A stretch of DNA of 64,000 bases, taken from Streptomyces puniciscabiei. GTDB taxonomy: Bacteria; Actinomycetota; Actinomycetes; Streptomycetales; Streptomycetaceae. Position 1 is the first letter of the stretch, and each line of letters opens with the position of its first letter. Below the pieces are notes generated by a model. It saw nothing but the letters and a program-made list of their open reading frames with translations, did no database searches and had not been told where the DNA came from. A program made the translations under genes and the position numbers. The stretch is taken from the NCBI RefSeq assembly GCF_006715785.1, contig NZ_VFNX01000001.1:868001-932000 (forward strand), in the 5' to 3' direction. Positions 45,653-54,450 of the stretch are shown piece by piece.

Positions 45653-46846
45653 CTAGGCGCTCTCGTGCGCCGGAATCGATGTGCCGGGAGCGGCTGTCGG
45701 GGAGCCGTCGGGCCAGGGGATCCGGATGGCCGTCAGGGTGACGATCAGGGCCGAGGCCGCGACCGCGGTCATGCCGAGGGTGAGGCTCGTGCTGCTCGCG
45801 ACGAAGCCGATCAGGGCCGGGCCGGCCAGCAGGCCCGTGGTGCCCATGGCGGCGACCAGCGCCAGGGCGTCGGAGCCGTGGCCGGCGGCCGCGACATAGA
45901 CGCACGGGGTGACGGCGGCCGCGCCGAGGCCGACGCAGGCGAAGCCGAGGAGGGCCGGGACGAGTCCGCCGGTGAGCAGGGCGAGGGCCAGTCCGGTGGC
46001 GGCCACCGCGCTGCCGGCCCGCACCACCCGGCCGTCGCCCCAGCGGCTGCGCCAGCGGTCCGCGCGGAGCCGGGCCAGCAGCATCATCACCGAGACGACC
46101 GCGATGCCCAGCGGCGCCATGGACGCCGAGGCCCCGACGACGTCCTTCAGATAGAGCGTCGACCAGTCGTTCATCGCGCCCTCGGTGATCGTGCCGAAGG
46201 CCATGGCACAGCCCATCAGCAGGGTCGTCCAGGAGGGCAGGGCCCGGCGGCGGCTCCGCTGCGGCCCGCCCGGCGCCCCCGGGTGCGCCGGGCTCAGCAG
46301 CCCGGAGCGGGCGCCTGCGAGCAGGAGCAGCAGCAGGGCCCCGGCCACGGCGAAGTGCGCCGGGACCGACGCGGTCAGCGTGGTCACGCCCGAGGTCAGC
46401 AGGGCACCGGCGAGCAGACCGGCGCTGAACGTGGCGTGCAGCTGGGACATGGCGGTGCGGCCGTGGACCTTCTCCAGCGCGGCGCCCTGCGCGTTCATGG
46501 CGACGTTGAGGCAGCCGACCGCGACTCCGTCTGCGCAGACGGCCAGGAGGGCGAGCGGGTAGTCCGGTACGGCGGACAGCGCGGCCAGTACGGCCACCAG
46601 GCACAGCGCGGAGACCAGGGACAGCCGCCGGGAGCCGAGGCGGCGCATCAGGACGGCGACCAGCGGGAAGGAGGCCGCCGCGCCCGCCCCGCAGACCATC
46701 AGCAGCAGTCCCACCTCCCCGGCGCCCAGGTCCAGGCGGGCCTTGAGCGCGGGCAGCCGGGAGACCCAGGTGCCGTACTGGAAGCCCAGGAAGCAGAACA
46801 GCGCCGCGATCGACCACTTGGCGCGTGGGAAGGACGGGGTGGGCAT
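45653..46846 (-). CDS. MFS transporter, last gene of the five-gene operon
   Basis: 397-residue membrane protein of the YbjJ-like MFS group with about twelve helices (FLGFQYGTWVSRLPALK near the start, the loop MRRLGSRRLSLVSAL). Its ATG overlaps the TGA of the acetyltransferase gene (TGATG), so it is translationally coupled to it. At the end of a biosynthetic-looking operon it most probably exports the product; no substrate can be read. Confidence 0.87.
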   Translation of the reverse strand: MPTPSFPRAKWSIAALFCFLGFQYGTWVSRLPALKARLDLGAGEVGLLLMVCGAGAAASFPLVAVLMRRLGSRRLSLVSALCLVAVLAALSAVPDYPLALLAVCADGVAVGCLNVAMNAQGAALEKVHGRTAMSQLHATFSAGLLAGALLTSGVTTLTASVPAHFAVAGALLLLLLAGARSGLLSPAHPGAPGGPQRSRRRALPSWTTLLMGCAMAFGTITEGAMNDWSTLYLKDVVGASASMAPLGIAVVSVMMLLARLRADRWRSRWGDGRVVRAGSAVAATGLALALLTGGLVPALLGFACVGLGAAAVTPCVYVAAAGHGSDALALVAAMGTTGLLAGPALIGFVASSTSLTLGMTAVAASALIVTLTAIRIPWPDGSPTAAPGTSIPAHESA

Positions 46847-47349
46847 CAGCTCGCCTTCCGTACGGCGGCCAGTCGCGCCGACATGTACACCGCGCCGGGA
46901 CCGTAGGCGGCGGGGAGGCGTGCCTCGGGGTGGGCGCGGTAGCCGTTGGCCCGCCAGAAGTGTTCCTTGCCGGCGACCGCGATCAGGGACATGGTCCGGA
47001 ACCCGCGGGTGCGGGCCACGTCCGTCAGGTGGCGGGCCATACGACTGCCGAGCCCTCTGCGCCGCAGGGGCGCGCTGACGACGAGGTCGTGCAGGTGCAG
47101 GTTGGTGGAGCAGTGGGGGGTCTGTTCGGGCCGGGTCAGGTCGGGGTAGCGGAATCTCGGGTAGGGCAGGGCCAGTGCATAGCCCGCGATCCGGCCGTCG
47201 AGGTCCAGGACGAGACAGGTGCCGGGCGTGGCCCGGGAGCGCAGCGCGGCCTCCCCCTCCGTGAGCGCGGTGCCGGCGTACGCCTCCGCTTCCAGGGCCA
47301 CCACCCCGGGCCAGTCGGCCTCGGTGATCCGGCGTATCAGGTGGGTCAT
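46846..47349 (-). CDS. GNAT-family N-acetyltransferase
   Basis: 167 residues with the acetyl-CoA-binding motif A (LVVSAPLRRRGLGSRMARHL) and the preceding beta strands. It transfers an acyl group from CoA to an amine. Placed directly after a PLP decarboxylase (one-nt gap), it may acylate the resulting amine or polyamine; that is inference. ATG 47349 is preceded by GGAAGGACACC. Confidence 0.88.
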   Translation of the reverse strand: MTHLIRRITEADWPGVVALEAEAYAGTALTEGEAALRSRATPGTCLVLDLDGRIAGYALALPYPRFRYPDLTRPEQTPHCSTNLHLHDLVVSAPLRRRGLGSRMARHLTDVARTRGFRTMSLIAVAGKEHFWRANGYRAHPEARLPAAYGPGAVYMSARLAAVRKAS

Positions 47350-47350
47350 G

Positions 47351-48610
47351 TCAGTGGTGTCCTTCCTGACCCCGGACGCACACGCAGGGCAGCGGGCGGA
47401 TGCCGTTGAACCCCTGGGTCATGTAGCTGGTGGCATAGGCGCCGGCGGAGAGGATCCAGACCGGATCGCCGGAGGTGACGGACGCCGGGACGCGCACCGG
47501 GTGCCGGCCCTCGCCGTAGGCGTCGTCGCTGTCGCAGGTGGGGCCCGCGACGATCGCGGAGACGTGGTCCACCGCGTCGAGGTGGCCGGGGAACACCATC
47601 CGGTGCGTCAACTGGTCCATTTCGTACAGGCCGTTGAACTTGCCACAGCTCAGGTAGAGCCAGTGGGCGTTCGTCCCGTCCGGCTGCCGGCGGCGGGTGA
47701 GCCGGGAGACGTGGGCGCGGACGGCGCCGTGGTCGGCGACCAGGTGGCGGCCCGGCTCCATGACGAAGTCGAGCGGGGCGGAGCTGAGGTCGCGCAGCCG
47801 GTCCATGCCCTCGCGGAGCACGGTGAAGATCTTGTCCAGGGGCGGGTCGAGGGGGTTGCCGTGGCGGTCCCGGTAGCCGAGCGCGGGCAGGCCGCCGCCG
47901 AGGTTCACGTGGTCGGGTACAATCCCCCGCCCGGCCAGCGCCGTCAGCGTCCCGGCGAGGGTGTCGAGGGCCTGCTGCCAGGCCTCGCAGGTCATCTGCT
48001 GGGAGCCGACGTGCACGGACAGTCCGGCCGGGGTGAGTCCGGCCTCGCGGGCCGTCTCCAGCACGTGGACGGCGTCGTCGGGGGCGCAGCCGAACTTGCG
48101 GTTCAGGCCCCACAGGGCGCCGGTACCTCCGGTGGTCAGGCGGCAGAACACCCGGGCCCCCGGCGCGTGTGCGGCGATGGCGGTGACGTCCTCGACGCTG
48201 TCGGTGGCGAAGGTGCGGACACCTAGGCGGTGGGCTTCGGCGATGTCCTGGTCCGACTTGATGGTGTTGCCGTAGTGGACGCGGTGTGGCTGCGCGCCGG
48301 CGTGGAGGGCTTGGGTGATTTCGGCGGGGCTGGCTGCGTCGAATCCCGATCCGCGGGCTGCGAGGGTGTGCAGGACCTCGTCGACGGGGCAGGCCTTGAG
48401 GGCGAAGCGGATGTGGGTGCCGGGCAACTCGTCGAGCAGGGCGTCGTATTGGTGCTCTACGCCGGTGAGGTCGTAGATGATGCGGTCGGATTCGGCTGCG
48501 GCGAGGGATTCGGCCAGTGCGCCTACGGATGTGCCGCGAAATGCCGTCGTGCGGCTGCGGGTCTTGTGTGGCTTGTCGCACAGTTCCCCGCGCCCCTGCG
48601 GGGCGCTCAT
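47351..48610 (-). CDS. Group IV PLP-dependent decarboxylase (ornithine/lysine/DAP decarboxylase-like)
   Basis: 419-residue alanine-racemase-fold enzyme. The PLP Lys is Lys72 (RFALKACP), phosphate-site segments HVGSQ and LGGGLPALGY follow, then EPGRHLVADHG, and the catalytic Cys359 is in GPTCDSDD. It probably decarboxylates a basic amino acid, perhaps one hydroxylated by the PhyH protein encoded in the same operon. ATG 48608-48610 overlaps the stop of the preceding gene (ATGA). Remarkably, the first 24 residues are encoded by a dispersed Streptomyces repeat, so the N-terminus is not native to the family; conserved sequence begins near SVGALAES. Confidence 0.88.
   Translation of the reverse strand: MSAPQGRGELCDKPHKTRSRTTAFRGTSVGALAESLAAAESDRIIYDLTGVEHQYDALLDELPGTHIRFALKACPVDEVLHTLAARGSGFDAASPAEITQALHAGAQPHRVHYGNTIKSDQDIAEAHRLGVRTFATDSVEDVTAIAAHAPGARVFCRLTTGGTGALWGLNRKFGCAPDDAVHVLETAREAGLTPAGLSVHVGSQQMTCEAWQQALDTLAGTLTALAGRGIVPDHVNLGGGLPALGYRDRHGNPLDPPLDKIFTVLREGMDRLRDLSSAPLDFVMEPGRHLVADHGAVRAHVSRLTRRRQPDGTNAHWLYLSCGKFNGLYEMDQLTHRMVFPGHLDAVDHVSAIVAGPTCDSDDAYGEGRHPVRVPASVTSGDPVWILSAGAYATSYMTQGFNGIRPLPCVCVRGQEGHH
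48545..48606 (-). repeat. Dispersed Streptomyces GC-hairpin repeat inside the decarboxylase start
   Basis: The minus strand reads GCGCCCCGCAGGGGCGCGGG followed by GAACTGTGCGACAAGCCACA and ACCCGCAGCCGCACGAC. This matches, from memory, a very common intergenic repeat of Streptomyces genomes with a short GC hairpin and a GGGGAACTG core. Here it lies at the junction of two overlapping genes and supplies coding sequence. Confidence 0.6.
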
Positions 48611-49899
48611 GTGCGGGCTGCTTTGATCAGGGCCGGCCAGGCCTCGACCAGGTGTGCGAAGTCCTCCATGTCCGACTCCGCCTCGTCCAATAACCGTTCG
48701 CGCTCTTCCGCGAGTTGGTCGGCGAAGCTCGCGTACCGCCCGCCCAGCTTGCGGTACGCCGTGTCCACCCGGTCCAGGCGCCAGACGTTCTCCGTGCGGT
48801 CCAGGGCCGTGCTCTCCCGCAGGAACTCCACGATCCGGTCGGGCCGTACCCGGTGCCGCTCGTCCAGCAGAGCGGCACCCTCGGCGGCCATGCGGTCGTA
48901 GACGCGGTGGAAGTAGAGCATCGAGAGCAGGAACTTCACGAACCGCCGCTGGTAGGCCGGGAAGCCGGTGTCGGTGCGGCGTTCGGGGGTGTGGAAGTTC
49001 TCGATGTGGCGGTTGTGGAGGATGCCGGGCAGGCCCGCGTCGTGGACCAGGTGGAGGAGGAAGTAGTCGCTGCCGATGGTGTCGGTGGCGGGCGGCAGGG
49101 GGATCCGCTCGTACACGGCGTGGTCGAAGGCGATGTTGCACATGTCGACGCGCATGGGGTCGACCACGGTGAGGGTCGCCCGGTCGGCGGTGAAGGGGGC
49201 CGTGCCCGCGCCGGTGAAGGACTCCTCGACCAGGTGCCGTTTGCGTTCCTCGGGCCAGTCGCCGGGCGCCCAGAGGCTGACGACGTCGTGGTACACGTCC
49301 TCGTCCAGGCGCCGTATCTCGCCGATGTCGACGGAGAACGCGCCGATGAAGGAGGCGCCCACCAGTGACACGGGGCGGCCCAGCAGCGCCGGGGCGAGGT
49401 CGGTGCGGGTGACGGAGGCCGCGGCCTCGGCGGCGGGACTGCCCAGCCAGGGCAGCTCGTGGTGGACGGGGAACACCGGTCGGCGGTCATGGAGTTGGTA
49501 GGTGCTGTCGGAGTCCCTGCGGTGCAGCGAATGGCAGCCGAGGGCGGCGGCCAGCAGGAAGGCACGGTTGGTGCAGGCGCCGTAGGAGACGGTGGGCGGG
49601 AGCATCAGGTGCAGGAGGCGGTCGGGCTGCTGCGAGCCGGCTCGTTCGATCGTCCGGCGCAGGAAGGCGCGCTGGGCCTCCTCGTCCAGGTGGTGGACCG
49701 TGACGCCGGGTACCGGGTGGAGTCCGGCGACGACCCGGGCGTGCCCGGCGCGGGTGCGGTCGGCGGAGGAGTCGAGGATCAGCAGCTGGACGTCTGCGCC
49801 GTGGCGGCGGACGGCGTAGGCGGCCTCGTCGTGGAGGGCGGTGATGGTGGACGGGCAGGCCCGGTTGGTGGGCAGGCAGAGGCAGATCCGGTGGTTCAC
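48607..49899 (-). CDS. DUF6271-like protein, function unknown
   Basis: 430 residues. The start (HRICLCLPTNRACPSTITALH) and the following strands (VQLLILDSSAD) look like a GT-A or glycosyltransferase-2-type nucleotide-binding fold, and the family is carried in databases as DUF6271 as far as I recall. Conserved-looking segments include YGACTNRAFLLAAALGCHS, HRRDSDSTYQ (a possible DxD metal site) and IENFHTPERRTDTGFPAYQ. It overlaps the PhyH gene by four bases (ATGA) and the decarboxylase gene by four bases. It may be a sugar or other group transferase acting in this pathway. Confidence 0.7.
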   Translation of the reverse strand: MNHRICLCLPTNRACPSTITALHDEAAYAVRRHGADVQLLILDSSADRTRAGHARVVAGLHPVPGVTVHHLDEEAQRAFLRRTIERAGSQQPDRLLHLMLPPTVSYGACTNRAFLLAAALGCHSLHRRDSDSTYQLHDRRPVFPVHHELPWLGSPAAEAAASVTRTDLAPALLGRPVSLVGASFIGAFSVDIGEIRRLDEDVYHDVVSLWAPGDWPEERKRHLVEESFTGAGTAPFTADRATLTVVDPMRVDMCNIAFDHAVYERIPLPPATDTIGSDYFLLHLVHDAGLPGILHNRHIENFHTPERRTDTGFPAYQRRFVKFLLSMLYFHRVYDRMAAEGAALLDERHRVRPDRIVEFLRESTALDRTENVWRLDRVDTAYRKLGGRYASFADQLAEERERLLDEAESDMEDFAHLVEAWPALIKAART

Positions 49900-50930
49900 G
49901 GTGCCTCTTCCGCCGCGGCGGTCCAGGAGTCCAGGCCGAGCAGTCTTCTGCCGAGCGGGGTGAGCGTGGCGGGGCCGTAGCGGTCGGCCTCCGGCGTGCG
50001 GGCGTCACCCAGGAGGGTGGCGTTCCAGTCGGGGGTGGCCAGGGTGCGCCAGGAGTCGATGCGGGAGTCGCGCAGTGCCGTGTGCTCCTCCAGCGCCGGC
50101 ATCATCGACAGGTACTGGACGGCTCGGACACCGTTGTCGGAGAGGTTCGGTGCCACGCCGTGCGCCAGCAGCCCGTTGAAGATCAGCAGGTCGCCGGCCT
50201 GGAGGTCGGGGCGGATCACCGGGAACTCGGCGCGGTCGGTGCCGGGCCGGACCGGGTCGCGGCCGGGCGGCTGGGCCACGCGCCACTCCTCGAAGCGGCG
50301 GAAGAGCTCGGGCGCGCACTGGAAGCCGCCGAGGTCGGGCCGGGTGTCGGTGAGGGCGATGATGCCCTGGACGCGCTGCGGGAGGACGGCGAGGGTGGTG
50401 TCGACGTCCCAGTGCAGCTCGATGTCGAAGCCCTCGTCTGCGGGTTCGATCAGGGAGCGGGAACGGGTGCGTACGTTGGGCGGGTTGAGGTTCAGCCGGT
50501 CCAGGGTGACCCACAGTTCCGGGCAGTCCCATATGTCCACGAAGGCGTCGTACACGCGCTGCGTCTGGCGGCTGTCCCAGATGAGCTGGTGGTGGTAGGC
50601 CTCGACGAAGCCGTAGATGAACAGGTGCCGGTCGAGTTCGGAGCGGAACGGCGGTTCCGCGTACCAGGTGTCGGGGCGGTCGGGGTCGAGGCCCTGGAAC
50701 TCCCAGGCGAAGTCGAGGAGTTGCTTGGCCTCGCCGGGGGTGATGGCCTCGCGGACGACAACGTAGCCGTACGTCTGCCAGAAGGCGAAGTCCTCCTCGG
50801 ACAGCACCCGCAGGGGCTGGGACTTCTCGATGTGGCGCAGTGGGGTGGGGGCGAGGTACGTCTCGCCGTCGGCGCTGAAGTAGGGGCGGGCCGAGGCCGC
50901 TCGGTGGAGGTGGGGGTGGGGCGTCTGCAT
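49896..50930 (-). CDS. PhyH-type Fe(II)/2-oxoglutarate dioxygenase
   Basis: 344 residues. The iron ligands are His173 and Asp175 (ELHWDVD) and His257 (LLAHGVAPN), with an Arg in NGVRAVQY for the co-substrate. Related enzymes hydroxylate free amino acids or tethered substrates. It is the first gene of the five-gene operon and overlaps the DUF6271-like gene by four bases. It is not closely similar to the other PhyH protein at 35.6 kb beyond the shared triad. The start ATG 50930 has AGAGGAACCGC upstream. Confidence 0.85.
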   Translation of the reverse strand: MQTPHPHLHRAASARPYFSADGETYLAPTPLRHIEKSQPLRVLSEEDFAFWQTYGYVVVREAITPGEAKQLLDFAWEFQGLDPDRPDTWYAEPPFRSELDRHLFIYGFVEAYHHQLIWDSRQTQRVYDAFVDIWDCPELWVTLDRLNLNPPNVRTRSRSLIEPADEGFDIELHWDVDTTLAVLPQRVQGIIALTDTRPDLGGFQCAPELFRRFEEWRVAQPPGRDPVRPGTDRAEFPVIRPDLQAGDLLIFNGLLAHGVAPNLSDNGVRAVQYLSMMPALEEHTALRDSRIDSWRTLATPDWNATLLGDARTPEADRYGPATLTPLGRRLLGLDSWTAAAEEAP

Positions 50931-50987
50931 GCGGTTCCTCTGGACAACGTGTGCAGGTGAGATCCGGGAAGACGGCAGGATCGAGCG

Positions 50988-51014
50988 GGCCGCCCGCGCG
51001 GGCGGCGGGCGGCC
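50988..51014 (-). terminator. Hairpin between dasD and the PhyH operon
   Basis: GGCCGCCCG / CGGGCGGCC stem with a 9-nt GC loop in the 99-nt gap. It may end the das operon, although partial read-through into the PhyH operon is possible. Confidence 0.55.
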
Positions 51015-51029
51015 GGTGGAGCGGGTGGC

Positions 51030-52517
51030 TCAGCCCGCGACGACGGCCTCCGCCGCCGCCACACCGCAGACCCGGGCGGCACCGTAGGTGGCGATGTGCA
51101 GGGCGCCGCGCGGGGCGGCCTGCGGCAGGCCCATCTCCACGACGACGGTGTCGGGGCGGGCGGCGAGCAGGGTGTCGAGGGCCGAGGCCATCCAGTCGTG
51201 CCGGTGTTCGTCGCGGACCACGGCGACGATCCGGCGGCCGTCGGCCGCGGCCAGCGCCTCCGCGCCGACACCCTCACCGGTGAAGGAGCCGGAGGCGGTG
51301 CCGGGCAGCAGCCGCTGCAGCTCGGCGGCCACGCCCCACGGGGTCTGGTCGCCGACGGCGATGTTGCGGGCCGGCTCGAACTGGGCGACGTACACCGGTG
51401 CGGTGACCGGTGCGGCGGCGCCCGCGCGGGTCACTCTCAGCGCGCGGCGGGCCGCGACCAGGCCGATCTCGGGGTTCGGCTCGGTGTCCGCCGCGCCGCT
51501 GCGGGCCCCGGCGGTCCACGCGGCCAGGTCCCGGACCCGGGCGGCGGCGTCGGCGAGCCGTTCCTCGGGCAGCTCGCCGGAGCGTACGGCCGCCACGAGC
51601 GCGTCCCTGAGCCTCAGCACGGTGCCCTCGTCGCACAGTCCGCCGCCCACGCAGATGGCGTCGGCGCCGGCCGCGATCGCCAGGACCACGCCGTGCTCCA
51701 GGCCGTACGTGCCGGATATCGCGCGCATCTCCATGCCGTCGGTGACGATCAGGCCCTGGTAGCCGAGTTCACCGCGCAGCAGCTCGGTCAGAACGCGGCG
51801 GGAGAGGGTGCCGGGGCGGTCCGGGTCCAGGGCCGGCACGAGGATGTGGGCGCTCATGACGGCCCGGGTGCCGGCGGCGATCGCCGCGCGGAACGGGGGC
51901 AGTTCACGCTCGTACAGGGTGTCGGCGTCGACGTCGATGCGGGGCACGGCGTGGTGGGAGTCCACGTTGGTGTCGCCGTGGCCCGGGAAGTGCTTGGTGC
52001 AGGCGGCGACGCCGGTGGACTGCAGGCCCTCGACCCAGGCGGCGGTGTGCCGGGCGACCAGGTCGGTGCTCGCGCCGAAGGAGCGCACCCCGATGACGGG
52101 GTTGTCGGGGTTGGCGTTGACGTCGGCGGACGGCGCCCAGTCGAAGTTGACGCCGCAGGCGGCCAGGCGCCGGCCCAGCTCGCGGGAGACGGCCCGGGTG
52201 AGGTGTGGGTCGTCGACGGCGCCGAGGGCGTGGTTGCCGGGGAAGGCGGAGCCGGAGCGCACGTCGAGGCGGGTGACGTCGCCGCTCTCCTCGTCGATGG
52301 CGACCAGCAGATCGTCCCGTTCGGTCCGCAACTGGGCGGTGAGGGAGGTGACCTGGTCCTCGCTGACGACGTTGCGGCCGAACAGGGCGACGGAGGCGAG
52401 GCCCTCGCCGAGGCGGCGGCGCACCCAGTCCGGCGCGGTGGTGCCGTCGAACCCCGGCTGCAGCACCGCGAGGGCGTCCCGGGTGAGGGTGTCAGGGCCG
52501 GTGGCGAGTGTGGTCAT
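51030..52517 (-). CDS. dasD: GH3 beta-N-acetylglucosaminidase DasD
   Basis: 495-residue family 3 glycosidase of the NagZ type. The diagnostic loop KHFPGHGDTNVDSHHAVP (residues 175-192) carries the His/Asp acid-base dyad, and the nucleophile is Asp260 in VTDGMEM. It lacks a signal peptide, so it probably cleaves imported chitobiose to N-acetylglucosamine in the cytoplasm. The in-frame ATG at 52529 overlaps the dasC stop but abuts the Shine-Dalgarno bases; ATG 52515-52517 has better spacing and was taken. It is the last gene of dasABCD, as in S. coelicolor. Confidence 0.87.
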   Translation of the reverse strand: MTTLATGPDTLTRDALAVLQPGFDGTTAPDWVRRRLGEGLASVALFGRNVVSEDQVTSLTAQLRTERDDLLVAIDEESGDVTRLDVRSGSAFPGNHALGAVDDPHLTRAVSRELGRRLAACGVNFDWAPSADVNANPDNPVIGVRSFGASTDLVARHTAAWVEGLQSTGVAACTKHFPGHGDTNVDSHHAVPRIDVDADTLYERELPPFRAAIAAGTRAVMSAHILVPALDPDRPGTLSRRVLTELLRGELGYQGLIVTDGMEMRAISGTYGLEHGVVLAIAAGADAICVGGGLCDEGTVLRLRDALVAAVRSGELPEERLADAAARVRDLAAWTAGARSGAADTEPNPEIGLVAARRALRVTRAGAAAPVTAPVYVAQFEPARNIAVGDQTPWGVAAELQRLLPGTASGSFTGEGVGAEALAAADGRRIVAVVRDEHRHDWMASALDTLLAARPDTVVVEMGLPQAAPRGALHIATYGAARVCGVAAAEAVVAG

Positions 52518-52525
52518 CGGCGGGG

Positions 52526-53356
52526 TCATCCCTTCACGGCGCCGTCGGTCAGGCCGCTGACGGCCTTGCGTTGCAGGAAGATGAAGAGGATCAGGATGGG
52601 CAGCGCGAACAGGGACGAGGCGGCCATGGTGGCTCCCCAGTCGTCGCCGAAGGCGGTCTGGAACTGCGACAGCCACAGCGGCAGGGTCTGCTTCTCGATG
52701 TCCTTGTTGAGGATCAGGACGAGCGGGAACTCGTTCCAGGCGGTGATGAAGCCGAAGAGCGAGGTCGCCATCAGGCCGGGCGCGAGCAGTGGGAAGATGA
52801 CCCGCACGAAGGCCTGCGTGCGGGTGCAGCCGTCGACCATCGCCGCCTCCTCCAGGTCCTTCGGTACGGCGGCCACGTAGCCGCGCAGCGTCAGGATGGT
52901 CAGCGGGAGCACCATCATCGTGTAGAAGACGGTGAGCGGGACCAGGCTGTCCAGCATGTCGTTGTCACGGACGATCATGTAGATGGCGATGATCATGACC
53001 TCCCAGGGGGCCATCTGCGCCAGCATGAACGTCACGATGAGCCCGCGCCGGCCCTTGAACCGCATCCGGGCGAGCGCGAACGCGGCGACCAGGGCGATGA
53101 CGAGCGCGAACACCACCGACAGGACCGTGACGGTGACGGAGTTGGCGACCAGCGTCCAGAAGTGGTCGGCGTGGATCGCCTTCTCGAAGTGGCCGAGGGT
53201 GACGTTCGTCGGGAACCACACCGGGTCGTCGGAGATGATGTCGCCGGTCGGTTTGAACGCCGTCGCGAACATCCAGTAGACGGGGAACACGAAGCCGGCG
53301 AAGAGGACGACGGCGGTCGCGTTGGGCCAGATACGGCCGAAGAGCGAGCGCTTCAC
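52526..53356 (-). CDS. dasC: Chitobiose ABC transporter permease DasC
   Basis: 276-residue MalG-type permease with six helices and an EAA loop (EAAMVDGCTRTQAFVRVIFP). GTG 53354-53356 overlaps the dasB stop by three bases. Like ngcEFG, the system lacks its own ATPase and presumably uses MsiK. Confidence 0.9.
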   Translation of the reverse strand: MKRSLFGRIWPNATAVVLFAGFVFPVYWMFATAFKPTGDIISDDPVWFPTNVTLGHFEKAIHADHFWTLVANSVTVTVLSVVFALVIALVAAFALARMRFKGRRGLIVTFMLAQMAPWEVMIIAIYMIVRDNDMLDSLVPLTVFYTMMVLPLTILTLRGYVAAVPKDLEEAAMVDGCTRTQAFVRVIFPLLAPGLMATSLFGFITAWNEFPLVLILNKDIEKQTLPLWLSQFQTAFGDDWGATMAASSLFALPILILFIFLQRKAVSGLTDGAVKG

Positions 53357-54351
53357 AGCTCGTCCTCCTCTTGCTTGAGCACCATGCGCAGGTAGTACGA
53401 GGTGATGACGAGCAACGCCAGGATGGTCAGGAACGAGATCGCCGCGCCGACCCCGAAGTGCTGGTTGCCGACGCCCTCGACGAAGGCGTAGATCGGCAGG
53501 GTCTCGGTGAGGCGGTCGGGTCCGCCCTGGTTGATCGCGAAGAGTTGCGTGAACGACTTGAAGACCCAGATGACCTCGAGGAAGGTCGTGGCGTACAGGA
53601 AGGGCCGCAGGAAGGGCAGGGTCACCGAGGTGAAGCTCTGCCAGGCGCCGGCGCCGTCCAGGGACGCGGCCTCGTACAGCTCCCTGGGGATCGTGGTGGT
53701 GGCGGCGTAGAGGTTGATCGCCACGAACGGGATCGACTGCCACACGATCAGCAGGATGACCACGGCGAACGTGGAGAACTGGCTGCCCAGCCAGTTGTGG
53801 CCGGCCATGGAGTGCCAGCCGAGCCTGTCCAGCGTCCAGTTGACGACGCCGAAGCGCTGGGCGAACAGCCACTGGTAGACGGTGGTGGCGGCGACGGGGG
53901 GCATCGCCCAGGCCAGGACGAGGCCCACCATGAGCAGCAGCCGCATCCGCTTGCCGAGCCGGACCAGCAGCAGGCCCATCAGGGTGCCGAGCCCCATGAT
54001 GAGGACGACGTTGGCGGCGGTGAAGAAGACGGAGCGCTCGACGACGTGCCAGAACTCCGGCTCGCTCAGCACCTGCCGGTAGTTCTCGACGCCGTTCCAC
54101 TCGGTGAGGTGCTGGATGAGCTGGCGCGGGTTGAGGTTCTGGAACGACAGCATGCCGTTCTTCACCAGCGGCCAGCCGAGCAGGACCACCGTGGCCAGCA
54201 GCGCGGGCAGCAGCAGGAGGTAGGGGGCGGCGGCACCGCGGCGGGACGGGGCCCGGGAGCCGCGGTCCTCAGCCCTCGGCGGCCTGGGTATCCGGGCCTT
54301 GCGGACAGCGGGCCCCCCGGCCGTGTCCGTGCCCTGGGTCTGCACTGACAT
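53353..54351 (-). CDS. dasB: Chitobiose ABC transporter permease DasB
   Basis: 332-residue MalF-type permease. A polar, basic N-terminal tail of about 45 residues precedes the first of six helices (APYLLLLPALLATVVLLGWP); the EAA loop is EAASLDGAGAWQSFTSVTLP. The chosen ATG 54351 has GGAAGAG 10-13 nt upstream; ATG 54408 and 54387 lie further up in the gap. It is the second gene of the das operon. Confidence 0.88.
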   Translation of the reverse strand: MSVQTQGTDTAGGPAVRKARIPRPPRAEDRGSRAPSRRGAAAPYLLLLPALLATVVLLGWPLVKNGMLSFQNLNPRQLIQHLTEWNGVENYRQVLSEPEFWHVVERSVFFTAANVVLIMGLGTLMGLLLVRLGKRMRLLLMVGLVLAWAMPPVAATTVYQWLFAQRFGVVNWTLDRLGWHSMAGHNWLGSQFSTFAVVILLIVWQSIPFVAINLYAATTTIPRELYEAASLDGAGAWQSFTSVTLPFLRPFLYATTFLEVIWVFKSFTQLFAINQGGPDRLTETLPIYAFVEGVGNQHFGVGAAISFLTILALLVITSYYLRMVLKQEEDEL

Positions 54352-54414
54352 GAGTTGCCATCTCTTCCGTGGCCGTACGAACTCCATGGCCGCGCGTGCG
54401 TACGGCACATGGAG

Positions 54415-54442
54415 CCGGGGGCGCCCGGTGCGGCGCCCCCGG
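54415..54442 (-). other. Intercistronic hairpin between dasA and dasB
   Basis: Perfect 11-bp stem CCGGGGGCGCC / GGCGCCCCCGG with a 6-nt loop, directly after the dasA stop. As between xylF and xylG, it probably raises the amount of binding-protein mRNA relative to the permease message. Confidence 0.65.
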
Positions 54443-54450
54443 CGGGATCA

